From Megalonaias nervosa (lineage: Eukaryota; Mollusca; Bivalvia; Unionida; Unionidae): a stretch of 64,000 nt of DNA. Made by a program: the position numbers and the translations under genes. Within the stretch, counting starts at the first letter, position 1, and each line of letters opens with the position of its first letter. This document shows, piece after piece, positions 1 to 10,830 of this stretch. The notes beneath the pieces were generated by a model. The model saw only the letters and a list, made by a program, of their open reading frames with translations, made no database searches and was not told where the DNA came from. The stretch lies in NCBI GenBank assembly GCA_016617855.1, contig JAECUM010009845.1, positions 42,255-106,254 of the forward strand. Reading direction: 5' to 3'.

Positions 1-429
1 TTTATGAAACAAACTTGGGGCTAAATGTTATATATGAAAAAAAAACTTTTGAATGCAGCTAGTCTCATAGATTTCAGTGGAATATTTATGCCAAGAATCT
101 TTGCATGTGGCAGAGTATCCATTTGAAATGCACACATCAACAAATCACTTTCAAAATTTTTGCCAAGCCCACTTTAGCTGAAAGCAATACAAAACAGTCA
201 TTTTCCACCAGTGTCATTTGCATCAACAGCTTGGTATATTTTTGTTTAAAGTTTTCATTTGCACATATTTGCAACGTTTTCCTCATGTTTTGGATAAATA
301 ATTATGAAGCTGACACAGTTCATTATAGAACATGCTATCTCACCCTTTTTCCTTGGGGTCTAGGGCTGAGTCATATAAAATTTGCATTAAAAGCTTTGAT
401 CAAAGTGCTTATATTTTGATATTTCCTCT
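1..429. other. AT-rich non-coding stretch, nothing recognised
   Basis: No reading frame here is bounded by splice sites or resembles a known family. It is probably an upstream intron, because the first exon found (2828) starts inside a codon. Fragments around 150-190 resemble the repeat that follows. Confidence 0.5.
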
Positions 430-920
430 TGATAGATTCTTGGGATGAATCAGTATGATACTAAGATAGTTTAAGTCAGTGACATGGATGCTTGCATGTT
501 TGACCTTGTGGTCATGGCCACAGTCAACAAGAATTCATGAATATTTTGGCTGAAGCTTTTTCATTTGCTTTTTTTTCAAAAAGCAGTTGGTGGATTTCTT
601 TCATACTTATGGTGACTTGTGTTAATCAATCTAGTAAACTTCAAATTTATTACATGCATGCTTGCATGTTTGACCTTGGGATCATGGTGACAGTAAAATT
701 TTATGCAAATATTTTGGCTGAGAAAAAACCTGTGTTTTTCATTTGCTTATTTATCATAAAACCATTGGAAGATTTCCTTCATTCATAGGATGACTTGCTA
801 TCAAGCTAAGATAATTCAAATCTGTGACCTGCATGCTTATTCCTTTGACTTTCAGGCCAATGTAACAGTTTTCAAAATATTGCAGGAAGCTTTCTTCATT
901 GTCTTTTATTTCTTTAATGG
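430..920. repeat. Diverged ~170-bp tandem repeat, about 3 copies
   Basis: The motif GCATGCTTGCATGTTTGACC recurs near 488 and 655, with a decayed copy near 828. Each is followed by a GTCATGG-to-ACAGT stretch, an ATATTTTGGCTGA-like stretch and a TTTCATTTGC stretch. The copies differ by many substitutions and small indels, so the duplication is old. Confidence 0.65.
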
Positions 921-1479
921 ATTTTGTTAAAATTTGTGATGAAGCATCATACAGCAAAGACAATCATTCTGCAGTCAAAGTCACAAATTTTACTTGATTT
1001 GTTTTACTGTGGGCTTGACATGTAGGTTCATGCCTTGTGTTTAGAGTTCTTGCCCTTTTTGCTTTGCATCTTCAGGAAATGTGACAGAAGTTAGTGAATG
1101 CAACTTGTCTTGCAGAGTTTCTTGGACTGCTGTGAAATTTGGTACATATTATGGTCATTTATAGGACATGCTTTTGAATCATCACAATATAGCCAGTATT
1201 GTGCTGACATGCCCTTAAACCCTGTACATGCATATCCCAAAGTGGAGGATATTGACAAATCATGTAGTATACTCATACAGTATTTCTAAATGTTATTGAG
1301 TTGTTATAAACACTTGAAAAATCCTTCAATCTGATGGGAAGGCCTTGAATTGTGCAAACATTGCTTTTATCCTTGAATTTGTTGGAAACATCCTTGCATT
1401 TGTCCTTAAACCCTTTGTTATTATCTGCAAGACTGCAAAATGTTACAACTAAGTAAAATATTTCACTTCTAAGTTCAAA
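921..1479. other. Non-coding, nothing recognised
   Basis: Two overlapping open frames of about 60 codons around 1091-1289 on opposite strands show no motif and have no splice context, so they look like chance. Confidence 0.5.
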
Positions 1480-2060
1480 ATTTATGTTGCTTATTTAAAA
1501 TGATTAATAAATAATGAAATAAAATGTGAGGTAAATTTGGGTGCATCAAGAATAGTATTGATGAGCACTTTGTATTTCCAGTGAACAATAATTTGAATAA
1601 ATAAATCCACCCAAATGAGAAACTGAATACAACAATAAGACTGATTCTGCTTCAAGATATTAAAGCAAGAGTGAGCAATTTCTCAAGTAAAACAACATCA
1701 TATAAAATACTAAGACAGAATAATAGAGACTGGATGTAGGTCAGCCTCCTTTTTAAAACATTCCAAGTGGAAATCTGATGTCCTAGACCTAGACCCAAAA
1801 TAAACATGTTTATCTCCATTGATTATGATCTTAATGTGTAATACACTAATGGGGAAATATTACCTATGTATTATGTTGTTTGCAAAATCAATGTCCCTGA
1901 TCAGATACACAGTGAACTTAATTTTGGACAAGGTCAAATACAGATTAGATATTAGATATAATCATTAAGAAAAGTCAACAAATAATATAAATTAAGTATA
2001 CATAACATTAGTTACCAGATGGATTAGATTCCTTTGCCATAGTGGCATGTTAAATAGTTT
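1480..2060 (-). mobile_element. LINE 3'-end remnant, same family as 36420-37985
   Basis: This stretch matches the downstream part of the minus-strand LINE at 36420-37985. Shared blocks include an ATTTGAATAAAT stretch followed by a CAACAA...GATTCTGCT block (here 1590-1655, there about 36765-36830), and a CCTAGACC-AGACCCAAA block followed by ATGTTTA-TC-ATT (here 1780-1825, there 37075-37120). No coding part is present, as expected for a 5'-truncated insertion. The family assignment rests on the coding part of the other copy. Confidence 0.6.
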
Positions 2061-2383
2061 TTTTTTTTACACATTTGTATCATGTATACAGTGGTCAATA
2101 AAGTAACATCTAGTCAAAGTTCAATGTCCATAATAAAAGATGCTTATCAAAAACATTTTGGAAGTCCTTGAAAAGCTTTTAGAAAAACTAACTTTCTTGA
2201 TCTGTACAATAATGGTAACATAATTTGGCAAATGGAACTGGTCTTGTTGTTTCTGGAGGATTACTGTGAAACATAGTATGTATTATAGTCATCAGAAGGT
2301 ATGTATATTGACCAATCATTGTACTCACTATTTTTGGAAAGGTTACTGCATTTGTTTGCACTTTAGACTCTTCTCCATCATGG
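2061..2383. other. Non-coding, nothing recognised
   Basis: AT-rich, with a short poly(T) tract near 2060. No coding signal or clear repeat. Confidence 0.5.
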
Positions 2384-2540
2384 GGTATGGGTGGGATATG
2401 TGAGAGGGATCCTAAATACATAGGGTGGGGGTATGGGTGGGATATGTGAGAGGGATCCTAAATACATAGGGTGGGGGTATGGGTGGGATATGTGAGAGGG
2501 ATCCTAAGTACATAGGGTGGGGGTGGAATGTGTGAGATGG
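2384..2540. repeat. 46-bp minisatellite, three copies and a partial
   Basis: GATATGTGAGAGGGATCCTA recurs at 2395, 2441 and 2487 with almost no divergence, and a decayed fourth unit follows near 2525. The spacing is exactly 46 bp. Confidence 0.9.
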
Positions 2541-2827
2541 AGTATATTTATCTGATCAAACTGCTATCCATTCTTGTAATTTCTGTACAATGTTAAATGA
2601 CAAGTGATATATTTGGACATTTTCAACAAAGTATTTAAACCTCATCTCTAACAAAGTCCAGAGGATACAAACATTTGGCTCATTTAAATTAATTTATATG
2701 CATATCTATTATATTAAATTGAATATAAAGTTTCATTGTTTCAGAGTAATAAAAATATGCTCATTGTACAGAGTTTTTCACTGTGTAAAATTTACAGTAC
2801 ATAATGTCATACATTTCATGTTTCCAG

Positions 2828-2968
2828 CATGCCAGAGTATCCAATTCTGCAACCTTCATCGATGTGCGACAGGAACATCTTCAACTTGTCATTACTGTGA
2901 AGGGGAGTACTCAGAGGCTGTGGGGGAATATGTGTACGATAGATGGGAGGATAACACAGCCTGCCAGG
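2828..2968 (+). CDS. Host gene exon 1: cysteine-rich segment before the EGF domain
   Basis: Internal exon of the host gene. It has a TTTCCAG acceptor and a GTCAGT donor, with 2 bases completing a split codon at its start and one base left over. It encodes about 46 residues with six cysteines spaced C-x5-C-x4-C-x7-C-x2-C-x21-C, an aromatic patch ending in YVYDRWED, and no hydrophobic stretch. This suggests a disulphide-bonded extracellular segment leading into the EGF-like domain of the next exon. Phase (1 in, 1 out) joins cleanly to 4353. The reading frame is already open upstream, so the gene start is outside the window or in an unfound exon. No family name is offered for this segment alone. 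Confidence 0.8.
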
Positions 2969-2992
2969 GTCAGTATCAACTTTTATTATTTA

Positions 2993-3041
2993 GATAGGTT
3001 GGTAGGTTGGTAGGTAGGTAGGCAGGGAGAGAGAGAGAGGT
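2993..3041. repeat. GGTA/GA microsatellite
   Basis: A short tract of GGTA-like tetranucleotides passes directly into (GA)n, about 25 bp after the exon 1 donor. Confidence 0.85.
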
Positions 3042-3620
3042 TTACAAATATGTGGCTTAACAGAATCGAGAGGATTAGGGAGATAACTACATAGAGATAC
3101 AAAGACACAGAGTGGTATACATACAAATTCAGAAGTACACAGGTGCATATTTCCTTGGTGATAAACTTGTTCCTGGTCATAAGTACACCTCACATGTTTA
3201 CTAACTTGTAGAAAGATTTCATCTGACAAAGTTTTGTCCCATTATAGGCCCACAGCCACTTAGAAATTTTAATGACTGAACGACAAGTTTTATTAAGGGT
3301 GAAAACTGTAAGTTAGGTTTGAATAGTCATTTAAGACTTCTTGCATTGATTTATAATAAAGGAAACCACAACACATTGCTGCATCATAAAACGGAGAGAA
3401 TTTTTCTTGATGAACATGATGCAAATGGTTCAACAGCTTACCGTAGAATGCAGATTATCAATTTGCCAAGTATACATTTTCTTGCTTGCATGGACTCTGA
3501 CATACCATTTTCATTAAAATTGTAGATCTTGAATTTATTTAAAATTCATTATTTACATTCCAGTTTTCTGGACATATTGTCTTCTGATGAGTCTGGATAA
3601 ACCAGCACTTTATTTTAATT
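3042..3620. other. Intron 1, nothing recognised
   Basis: Unique-looking AT-rich sequence. An open frame of 68 codons at 3319-3525 shows no motif and no splice context. Confidence 0.5.
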
Positions 3621-3621
3621 T

Positions 3622-4130
3622 GTAGATTAGACCCTTGATGGCCCATACTTTGTAGATTAGATGCTTAGTGATCCATGATGATCCATACTTTGTAGATTAG
3701 ATGTTTAGTGATCCATGATGATCCATACTTTGTAGATTAGACCCTTGATGATCCATACTTTGTAGATTGGACCCTTGATGATCCATACTTTGTAGATGAG
3801 ACCCTTCATTATCCATACTTTGTAGATTAGACCCTTGATGATCCATACTTTGTACATGAGACCTTTGATGATCCATACTTTGTAGATTAGATGCTTGGTG
3901 ATCCATGATGATCCATACTTTGTTGATTGGACCCTTGATGATCCATACTTTGTAGATTAGACCCTTGATTGCCCATACTTTGTAAATTAGACCCTTGATG
4001 GCCCATACTTTGTAGATTAGATGCTTGATGATCCATACTTTGTAGATTAGACCATTGTTGATGCATACTGTGTAGGTGAGACCCTTTATGATCCATACTT
4101 TGTAGATGAGACCCTTAATGATCCATACTT
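3622..4130. repeat. 30-bp minisatellite, about 16 copies
   Basis: The unit is ATCCATACTTTGTAGATTAG plus ACCCTTGATG, with ATGCTTGGTG-type variants. The period is divisible by three and contains no stop on the minus strand, so it reads there as runs of a ten-residue MDHQGSNLQS-like unit. That is a consequence of the period rather than evidence for a gene. Confidence 0.9.
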
Positions 4131-4352
4131 GTTAGGATATTATATGCATGTATATCTGTGAGTGTGCATTTGTGTGTCTGTGTGTGCAAAGTGATACAGA
4201 TGCGAACATAATATGCTTATCATATACATCTATATGTAAAACTTTTCAAGTAAAGAAGCATATACTTTAGGTTTGAATTATTGAAGTTCTATTTTCTCCC
4301 CCTCATCTATTTTGATTTTCATTTCTGTGCAATTTTCATGACTAATTTTCAG

Positions 4353-4481
4353 AGGTGTGTTCATGGCGGTCCACAGGAAAGCGGTGTTACCCAGGAACTT
4401 GTAGTGGACTGAGAAAAAAGAATGGACTCCTTTCTAGTTGCCATTGTATTGCAGGATTCAGTGGAGATCATTGTGAAAACA
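4353..4481 (+). CDS. Host gene exon 2: EGF-like domain
   Basis: Internal exon, acceptor TTTTCAG, donor GTATGT, phase 1 in and out. It encodes 43 residues forming one complete EGF-like domain: six cysteines spaced C-x8-C-x4-C-x12-C-x-C-x8-C, ending in the diagnostic CHCIAGFSGDHC. The calcium-binding D/N-x-D/N-E signature is not visible, so this is probably a non-calcium EGF module. Such modules occur almost only in secreted or cell-surface proteins, which places the product outside the cell. The last 13 bases and the donor are the seed of the tandem array that follows. Confidence 0.9.
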
Positions 4482-4985
4482 GTATGTATAACTCATAAGA
4501 ATCTAGTATGGAAATATCATTGTGAAAACAGTTTGTAACTCATATGAATCCAGTATAGAAATATCATTGTGAAAACAGTATGTAACTCATCTGAATCCAG
4601 GATGAAACTATTATTGTCAAAACAGTATGTAACTCATCTAAATCCAGGATGGAAATATCATTGTGAAAACATTATGTAACTCATATGAATCCAGTATAGA
4701 AATATCATCGTGAAAACAGTATGCAACTCATATGAATCCAGAATGGAAATATCATTGTCAAAACAGTATGTAACTCATCGAAATCCAGGATGGAAATATC
4801 ATTGTGAAAACATTATGTAACTCATATGAATCCAGTATAAAAATATCATTGTGAAAACAGTATGTAACTTATATCAATCCAGTATGGAAATATCATTGTG
4901 AAAACAGTATGTAACTCATCTGATACCAGTATAGAAATATCATTGTGAAAACTGTATGTAACTCATATGAATCTAGTATGGATAT
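4468..4985. repeat. 47-bp minisatellite containing the exon 2 splice donor, about 11 copies
   Basis: The unit begins with the end of exon 2 (CATTGTGAAAACA), then the donor GTATGT, then about 28 bp of intron. Copies recur at about 47-bp steps from 4517 to 4940. Most keep AACA|GTATGTAACTC intact, while a few carry ATTATG or GTTTGT variants. The exon copy at 4469-4481 is the first unit, so the array appears to have grown out of the exon-intron junction. Confidence 0.92.
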
Positions 4986-5194
4986 ATCTGCTTACATAAG
5001 TTTTGCTATCTTGAAATGTTTGCTTGAGGGATTGTTTATAACAAATACAGTTACGGAACTCCCTCATTATCAAGTGCCTAATATAGGACAGGAACTTTAA
5101 TAAGGCAGGTATCGGTCATTGTTGAATAGCATCCTTATGTCAAAAATAATAAATAAAAGGTAACCTCACATGCAACATGGTCCATTTTTGTGGC

Positions 5195-6425
5195 TGTCAT
5201 GAACAACAACATAGTGAAGGGATTCTGTATTAACAATGACTAACAAAGGAGTTTTATAGTGAGGGAGTTCTGTATTAATAATGATTAGCACAAAGGAGTT
5301 TTATAGTGAGTGAGTTCTTTATTAATAATGACTATCATAAGAAGATTTATAATGACGGTATTAATAATGATTAACATAAAGGAGTTTTATAGCAAGGGTA
5401 TTAGGTATTAATAATGACTTCCACAAAAGGGTTTTATAGTAAGGTCATTAATAGTGACTAACACAAATGAGTTTTATAGTGAGAGAGTTTAGTATTAACA
5501 ATGGCTAACAAAAGAGTTTATAGCTAGGGTGTTAATAATGACTAAAATAATGGAGTTTTATAGTGAGAGAGTTGTGTATTAATAATGACTAACATAGAGG
5601 AGTTTTATAGAACGGCTGTTATCTATTAATAATGATTAACATAAAGGAGTTTTATAGTGAGGGTATTAATAATGACTAACATAAAGAGTTTTATAGCAAG
5701 GGTATTAGGTATTAATAATGACTTCCACAAATGGGTTTTATAGTAAGGGCATTAATAGTGACTAACACAAATGAGTTTTATAGTGAGATAGTTTAGTACA
5801 ATGTATTAACAATGACTAACAAAAGAGTTTATAGCTAGGGTGTTAATAATGGCTAACATAAAGGAGTTTTATAGTGAGGGAGTTCTGTATTAATAATGAT
5901 TAACATACAGGAGTTTTATAGTGAGGGAGTTCTGTATTAATGACTAACATAGAGGAGTTTTATAGTGAGGGAGTTCTGTATTAATAATGACTAACATAGA
6001 GGAGTTTTATAGTGAGGGAGTTCTGTATTAATAATGACTAACATAGAGGAGTTTTATAGTGAGGGAGTTCTGTATCAATAATGACTAACATGGAGGAGTT
6101 TTATAGTGAGGGAGTTCTGTATTAATGACTAACATAGAGGAGTTTTATAGTGAGGGAGTTCTGTATTATTAATGACTAACATAGAGGAGTTTTATAGTGA
6201 GGGAGTTCTGTATTAATGACTAACATAGAGGAGTTTTATAGTGAGGGAGTTCTGTATTAATAATGACTAACATAGAGGAGTTTTATAGTGAGGGAGGTCT
6301 GTATCAATAATGACTAACATAGAGGAGTTTTATAGTGAGGGAGTTCTGTATTAATAAATGACTAACATAAAGAAGTTTTATAGTGAGGGAGTTCTGTATC
6401 AATAATGACTAACATAAAGGAGTTC
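5195..6425. repeat. Minisatellite, unit about 40-48 bp, roughly 27 copies
   Basis: Units combine AGGAGTTTTATAGTGAGGGA and GTTCTGTATTAATAATGACTAACATAG in shorter and longer forms. The 3' half (5860-6420) is nearly uniform; the 5' half is diverged with deleted parts. This suggests recent expansion at the 3' side. Confidence 0.9.
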
Positions 6426-6779
6426 AACACTGTTAAATTATAATAATCTGTGATCAGTATTATTGTCTTGACTGTTTTAGGTGAGATATAGGAGTTGCTC
6501 ATTCTGGCATTGTTGGCATCTGCATCAACACTGATTAAAGTTTCAGGTTTTAATATTTCTGTATAGTTAGAAGTTCTTAACCCTTTGAGCAATTGCTGAA
6601 ATTCCAACATCAGTTTTGGGATGACATACATCTTTCTCAGCACCGGTGAGAGTGTGGGTGAAAGTACCTCTAGTGGGCAACCACCCCTCTGGCATGCAGC
6701 CTTTTAGAGTGTATCCTGTGACAAAAGTATAGTAGGGTATAAAAGGCAAGCTAAATGGCTCATCCAAAGTGTGTATTAT
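6426..6779. other. Intron 2, unassigned low-repeat stretch
   Basis: Less AT-rich than its surroundings. A 67-codon open frame on the minus strand (6567-6767) contains GWLPTRGTFTHTLTG and has a coding-like look, but I recognise no family and find no splice partners. It may be a transposon remnant. Confidence 0.3.
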
Positions 6780-6930
6780 TCAACACCCACATGTCTAACT
6801 TCTTTCCTAAGTGAATCATATTGTTCGACATCCACAGATATATCTTCTCACTCATTCTAAGTGTATCGATCCTTTTGTTCAACACCCACAAGTCTATCTT
6901 CTCACACATCCCAAGTGTATCATATTGTTT
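6780..6930. repeat. 50-bp tandem repeat, three copies
   Basis: TTCAACACCCACAAGTCTAT followed by CTTCTCACACAT and AAGTGTATCATATTG recurs three times with moderate divergence. Confidence 0.75.
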
Positions 6931-7616
6931 AAGAAAAGGTGGTTATTGAAAACTGTCCTGTTAACAAATTTCAGCCAAATATTTAGTTATCTTGCTAAGG
7001 TTTTGTAAAATTATAATGCTTGCTAATATTTTGCTATTGAGAATACTTTAGCATGTCCCCATTAATACAGTGGTAATGTCTTTAATTTTGTACCTACTTG
7101 GTTCTTTGTTTGATACCCTGAGCCAGCATGTACATGTATAAGCTTCAGTTGTATATTGTCCATCCCTGATGGCATTTTAAGTTCTTTGCTTTTTGAAATC
7201 CATGACCTGTACCATTAAAATGAGTTGATATGTCTTACATGCAAAGGATTGGTAGATATAGGTATCACTTCCCATTGATGATGGACTAATTAATTAAACT
7301 AATTGATTACCTTATTTGTCATTAATATTACAAATACTTTTAAAACTTGTCATGAGTGTTGTCAGCAGGGTTACAATTGCTGTATGATGATTTTGTGTGA
7401 ATGTTTTGGCACTAAGGGTACTTTACATCCATCATGTCAGAAGCAGGTCACATTGACCCATTTTTCAGGGTTTCAGTGACTATTTGGTATATATGTTATT
7501 CATTGGTGGAGCTTGTAAGATATAGTTCTCTGGAATTCTCGTATATTATGATGCCATGACTTTTTGTACAATCCATTGTTAATGTATTATACATAATATT
7601 CTGTTTGTCAAATTAG
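6931..7616. other. Intron 2, nothing recognised
   Basis: Unique AT-rich sequence up to the acceptor of exon 3. Confidence 0.5.
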
Positions 7617-7895
7617 TTGAGGATCAACCCGTGATCACAGACAACATGGCCACCTTCAGAGTTGGTGAGGGAACAACAAATGTCATCAAATTCCCACCAC
7701 TTCCCACTGATCTGAATCCAGATTTTAAAGACACGGTGTGGACAGATTTTGGAGGTTACACTAGAGCTGAGACCTATTTTGCAGCTTTATACAAACTGAG
7801 AGATGAAGTAGGAAATGTTCCTGACAAACCATCTTATATTGACAAGTTCCAATTTGGAATTATGTATGGCTACATCTCATTAACATTGAAAAGAG
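7617..7895 (+). CDS. Host gene exon 3: extracellular beta-rich segment
   Basis: Internal exon, acceptor AAATTAG, donor GTTAGT, phase 1 in and out. It encodes about 93 residues without cysteine. Visible features are an N-terminal stretch TDNMATFRVGEG, a proline-rich patch (KFPPLPTDLNPDF), and an aromatic segment TVWTDFGGYTRAETYFAALY. Alternating hydrophobic residues suggest beta strands. The acceptor has a weak pyrimidine tract, but the phases and open frame agree with both neighbours. I know this segment only as part of uncharacterised invertebrate multidomain proteins and give no function. Confidence 0.8.
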
Positions 7896-8464
7896 GTTAG
7901 TATTAACTGGTATTGTTTACTTAAAGTTTGCACTAAAAAATTCTTAATAGTAATCTGATGTTCTTTATCATAAAATACTGTAAGTCATCAGGACATGTCT
8001 TAATAATTAGGCACACACTTGTCTCTTGTATCAAAGATAGAAAAAAAAATATTCTTTACCATGCAAACAGGTCTTGATCCCAGAATGACTTGGTTGTTAT
8101 AAGGACTAGCTAATTTTAGAACATCTTCATATTGGATAATGAACTTTCCATATTGGAGCCCACCCACCCCTAGACATAGACAAAGGGAACTAACTCTTCT
8201 GGAATAATTTGTAAATGCAAATTATGGGTATTACACCAGATAGGGAAATCAGGTGGGTGGGAGTATTGTGAGATACTATGACTATATGTCTCTCTGTCCA
8301 CTGTTAATACAGTCTGTTCCTAATCAATTAAGCCAAAGTTCACTCAGCTTATACTATATATACTTTTTATATAGCAACCAAGTGTAAGAATAGAGTAATT
8401 AGTACTTATGGCTCTCTACTCACTGGTCCCTTGGAAAGGGAGAAGGGGAAAGGGTGATAAATAC
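7896..8464. other. Intron 3, nothing recognised
   Basis: AT-rich, no coding signal or clear repeat. Confidence 0.5.
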
Positions 8465-8670
8465 CCATGTAAAATTTATAAATGGTTGTATCAGAATGGG
8501 GTTTTCCCTAAAACACAAATGGTTATATCAATATATGGGATTTTCCCCAGTAACAACACAAATGGTTGTATCAAAATTGGGTTTTCCATAAAACACAAAT
8601 GGTTGTACTAGAATGGGGTTTTCCCTAAAATACAAATGGTTGTATCAAAATGGGGTTTTCCCTAAAACAC
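8465..8670. repeat. ~37-bp minisatellite, about 5 copies
   Basis: AATGGTTGTATCAGAATGGG followed by GTTTTCCCTAAAACACA recurs with small indels. Confidence 0.8.
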
Positions 8671-9555
8671 TATAGCTGTATAAAAATGGAACACATCTGA
8701 TCTTTAGCATGGTACCATAGTGGCCATCTTGAAATTCTTGCTATCACTTCTCCTTTCAAAATAATTGTGCTATTATAAGGGAATTTCACTAAAACATTTC
8801 TTACAAATATGTAATTGGTTCTGAATTAAATATGGTGCATATCTGACCATCAGCATGACTGCCCTTGTGTGAAGGCATTTGAAAACTGGAATTAAGTGAC
8901 CTCAAGGTCAAGATAGGTCATTCCCTTCATTATTTTCTTTTTTATTGAATCTATAAACTAACAGTACACGCATAAACACAAATTGACCAGACTTTATATT
9001 AAGTTTCATTCTAATAAACAGGTTGATATAAGCATGTAGATATTGATTTGAAGGTCAATGGTTCGGACTGAGGTTTTTAGCAGTATGGGCTTGTGGGCAT
9101 GATAATGCAAACAGGCATGAATGTTTTTTTTTATTAAACTCAGTTTGGGGATATATCTGAAAACTGCCTTGAATTATACCGATTCAATAACTTCTGTTTT
9201 TTCCTTCCAACAAAACTACAAATGTTAGGTTTGTAAAAACATGGCATAGAGTTAAATCTAGACAGAGTCTGAGACAAATTTGTTGATCTTCTGTCCATGA
9301 CATCATATTCAAGATAAAAAAAACCATGACACTGAATTTTGTTCTGCACTTACAGGTATCTTGCGAACATGTTAATACATAAGAAAATATATTCGTTATC
9401 AAATTTTTTGTGTTGGAGTTTCAGTACGTATCAGTCAAAAAGAATAACAGTACAGAAGAAACAGATTTTTTGTGGATTCCTGGAAATTCTTTTTGACCAG
9501 TACAGCGTCAATCCTTGAAAAGGACTCCTTTTCTACCTTTGCTCATGTTTAACAT
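8671..9555. other. Intron 3, nothing recognised
   Basis: Includes a GACCTCAAGGTCAAGATAGGTC stretch near 8900 that hints at an old dispersed repeat. No supported feature. Confidence 0.45.
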
Positions 9556-9559
9556 GTTT

Positions 9560-9725
9560 TACAGCACATCAACTCAAGTAGTGTTTTAGTGTTGAGGCAA
9601 TTGGAACAAAGTGCCTTACCTAAGGACATATTACAATGTCTGACCCTGAAGGCCGATATTATGGTATGATTTGAACCTGCACGCTTTTGGTCACAATGCC
9701 AGCATACTTCTGCCTCTTATTGTTG
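9560..9725 (-). mobile_element. tRNA-derived SINE, minus strand, decayed
   Basis: Read on the minus strand it has a B-box-like AGGTTCAAATCATACC near 9662-9677, then AAGGCACTTTGTTCCAATTG followed by CCTCAACACT and ACTTGAGTTGATGTGC. The same order and much of the same sequence occur on the + strand at 59750-59935, so the two are copies of one family. The tRNA-like head is too decayed to assign an isotype. Confidence 0.6.
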
Positions 9726-9906
9726 TCTTTGATGATGCTCAGGTAGATGCTTTGGTACTATTTGACATCCCACAGCCTATAGAAGGTTAAACTGCTTTTG
9801 AATTCTACTATGTGGTGCAGCTTAGAGGAAAAACAACATAATTTTATTCATTATCACATTATATCATTATTTTAAATTTAGAATTTCTTGCCTTATAAAT
9901 TTGCAG

Positions 9907-10036
9907 GTGGAGTCTCCAGTGAGTTAACATGGAATTGTCAAGGTGCCTCAGAAGATTCACCAAAAAGTACAAACTACAGATGTGAAAGAAGTTTTGACCT
10001 CATGCGGTGGAGTTTGCCATTTCAACATGATGACAG
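9907..10036 (+). CDS. Host gene exon 4
   Basis: Internal exon, acceptor TTTGCAG, donor GTGGGT, phase 1 in and 2 out. It encodes about 43 residues with two cysteines, including SSELTWNCQG, YRCERSFDLMRW and the exon-end peptide LPFQHDD. It joins in frame to 30395 across a 20.4-kb intron that holds most of the large transposons. The final 25-30 bp plus the donor are duplicated downstream. Using the duplicated donor would add 65 bp and run into a TAG, so the first donor is the functional one. Confidence 0.78.
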
Positions 10037-10165
10037 GTGGGTGAAGCTACACTTAATTTGTCAATAGATGTGTTGGGTCTTCCATTTCAACATGATGACA
10101 GGTGGGTGAAGCTATTCTTAATATCAGTACATGTGTTGGGTCTTCCATTTCAGCATAGTGAAAGA
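10010..10165. repeat. 65-bp duplication of the exon 4 end and its splice donor
   Basis: CCATTTCAACATGATGACAG followed by GTGGGTGAAGCTA occurs with its GT at 10037 and again at 10102. A third, decayed copy (CCATTTCAGCATAGTGA) follows near 10147. The first copy contains the true exon-intron boundary. Confidence 0.88.
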
Positions 10166-10224
10166 ATACTAATTGGACAGAGCAAAATTGTGCACTTGAT
10201 CTCTCATGACCTTGTGTGTATTTT

Positions 10225-10290
10225 GCTTAATAATAATAAGAAGAATAATAGTAATAATAATAAAGAGAATAATAATAAGAAGAATAATAT
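10225..10290. repeat. AAT/AAG microsatellite
   Basis: A trinucleotide tract of interspersed AAT and AAG. Confidence 0.85.
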
Positions 10291-10689
10291 CTTATTTATA
10301 AAGGGTAACAGTTTGGGACAACTAACCTTCCTTGAGGTCTTTAGCTATATACAAAATGTACTGAGTAATATTACTCATATAAGTACACTAGTCATCTACA
10401 TTTTCTCACCCACTCTCTGTTTCTGTCTGGCAAAGTAAGTATTTACAACTAAATACACCTGCATGGACATTACTGAAATGTATTAGGGAAGTCAAGGAGT
10501 ATTTTAAAACTGCTAACGTTATCTTGTTGAGAAATATTCTCTCTTTAACAGTGAGTATCTTCAAAATATTAATTGTCTTTAATATTTATCACTGATTAAT
10601 CTAACATACTTCTGCAGGCCTTTTCAGGAGTATCAAAGTCATCATTAAAATTGTTTCAGAACAATTTCCATGTAACTTTATTGTAATAA
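10291..10689. other. Intron 4, nothing recognised
   Basis: AT-rich unique-looking sequence. Confidence 0.5.
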
Positions 10690-10830
10690 TCAATACAAGG
10701 CTGCACCTGTGCGAAAGTTTTAGGCAGATACTGCCTGGATTTTAGGTGGATTCAGGGTATATTCCGCCTGAAAAACCCAAATTTCAGACTGACTTTAGGC
10801 GGACTGGGAATACGGCTAAGGTGACAGATT
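10690..10830 (-). repeat. Diverged dispersed repeat related to 21740-22330, inverted
   Basis: The reverse complement carries GTCCGCCTAAAGTCAGTCTG followed by AAATT, closely matching CACCTAAAGTCAGTTTGAAATT near 21970. Both regions are full of AGGCGG/CCGCCT pairs able to form short hairpins. Confidence 0.5.

Noticed and set aside
2188..2421. 77-codon minus-strand frame
   Set aside because: It has no motif, and its start lies in the 46-bp minisatellite.
3622..4130. Regular direct repeats resembling a CRISPR array
   Set aside because: Units abut one another with no unique spacers, there are no cas genes, and the locus is an animal intron. The same applies to 35865-36150 and 61555-63530.
6567..6767. 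Small minus-strand gene
   Set aside because: It has a coding-like peptide but no recognisable family, splice sites or conserved neighbour; kept only as an unassigned stretch.
10037..10438. 133-codon open frame directly after exon 4
   Set aside because: It consists of the duplicated donor region and an AAT/AAG microsatellite.
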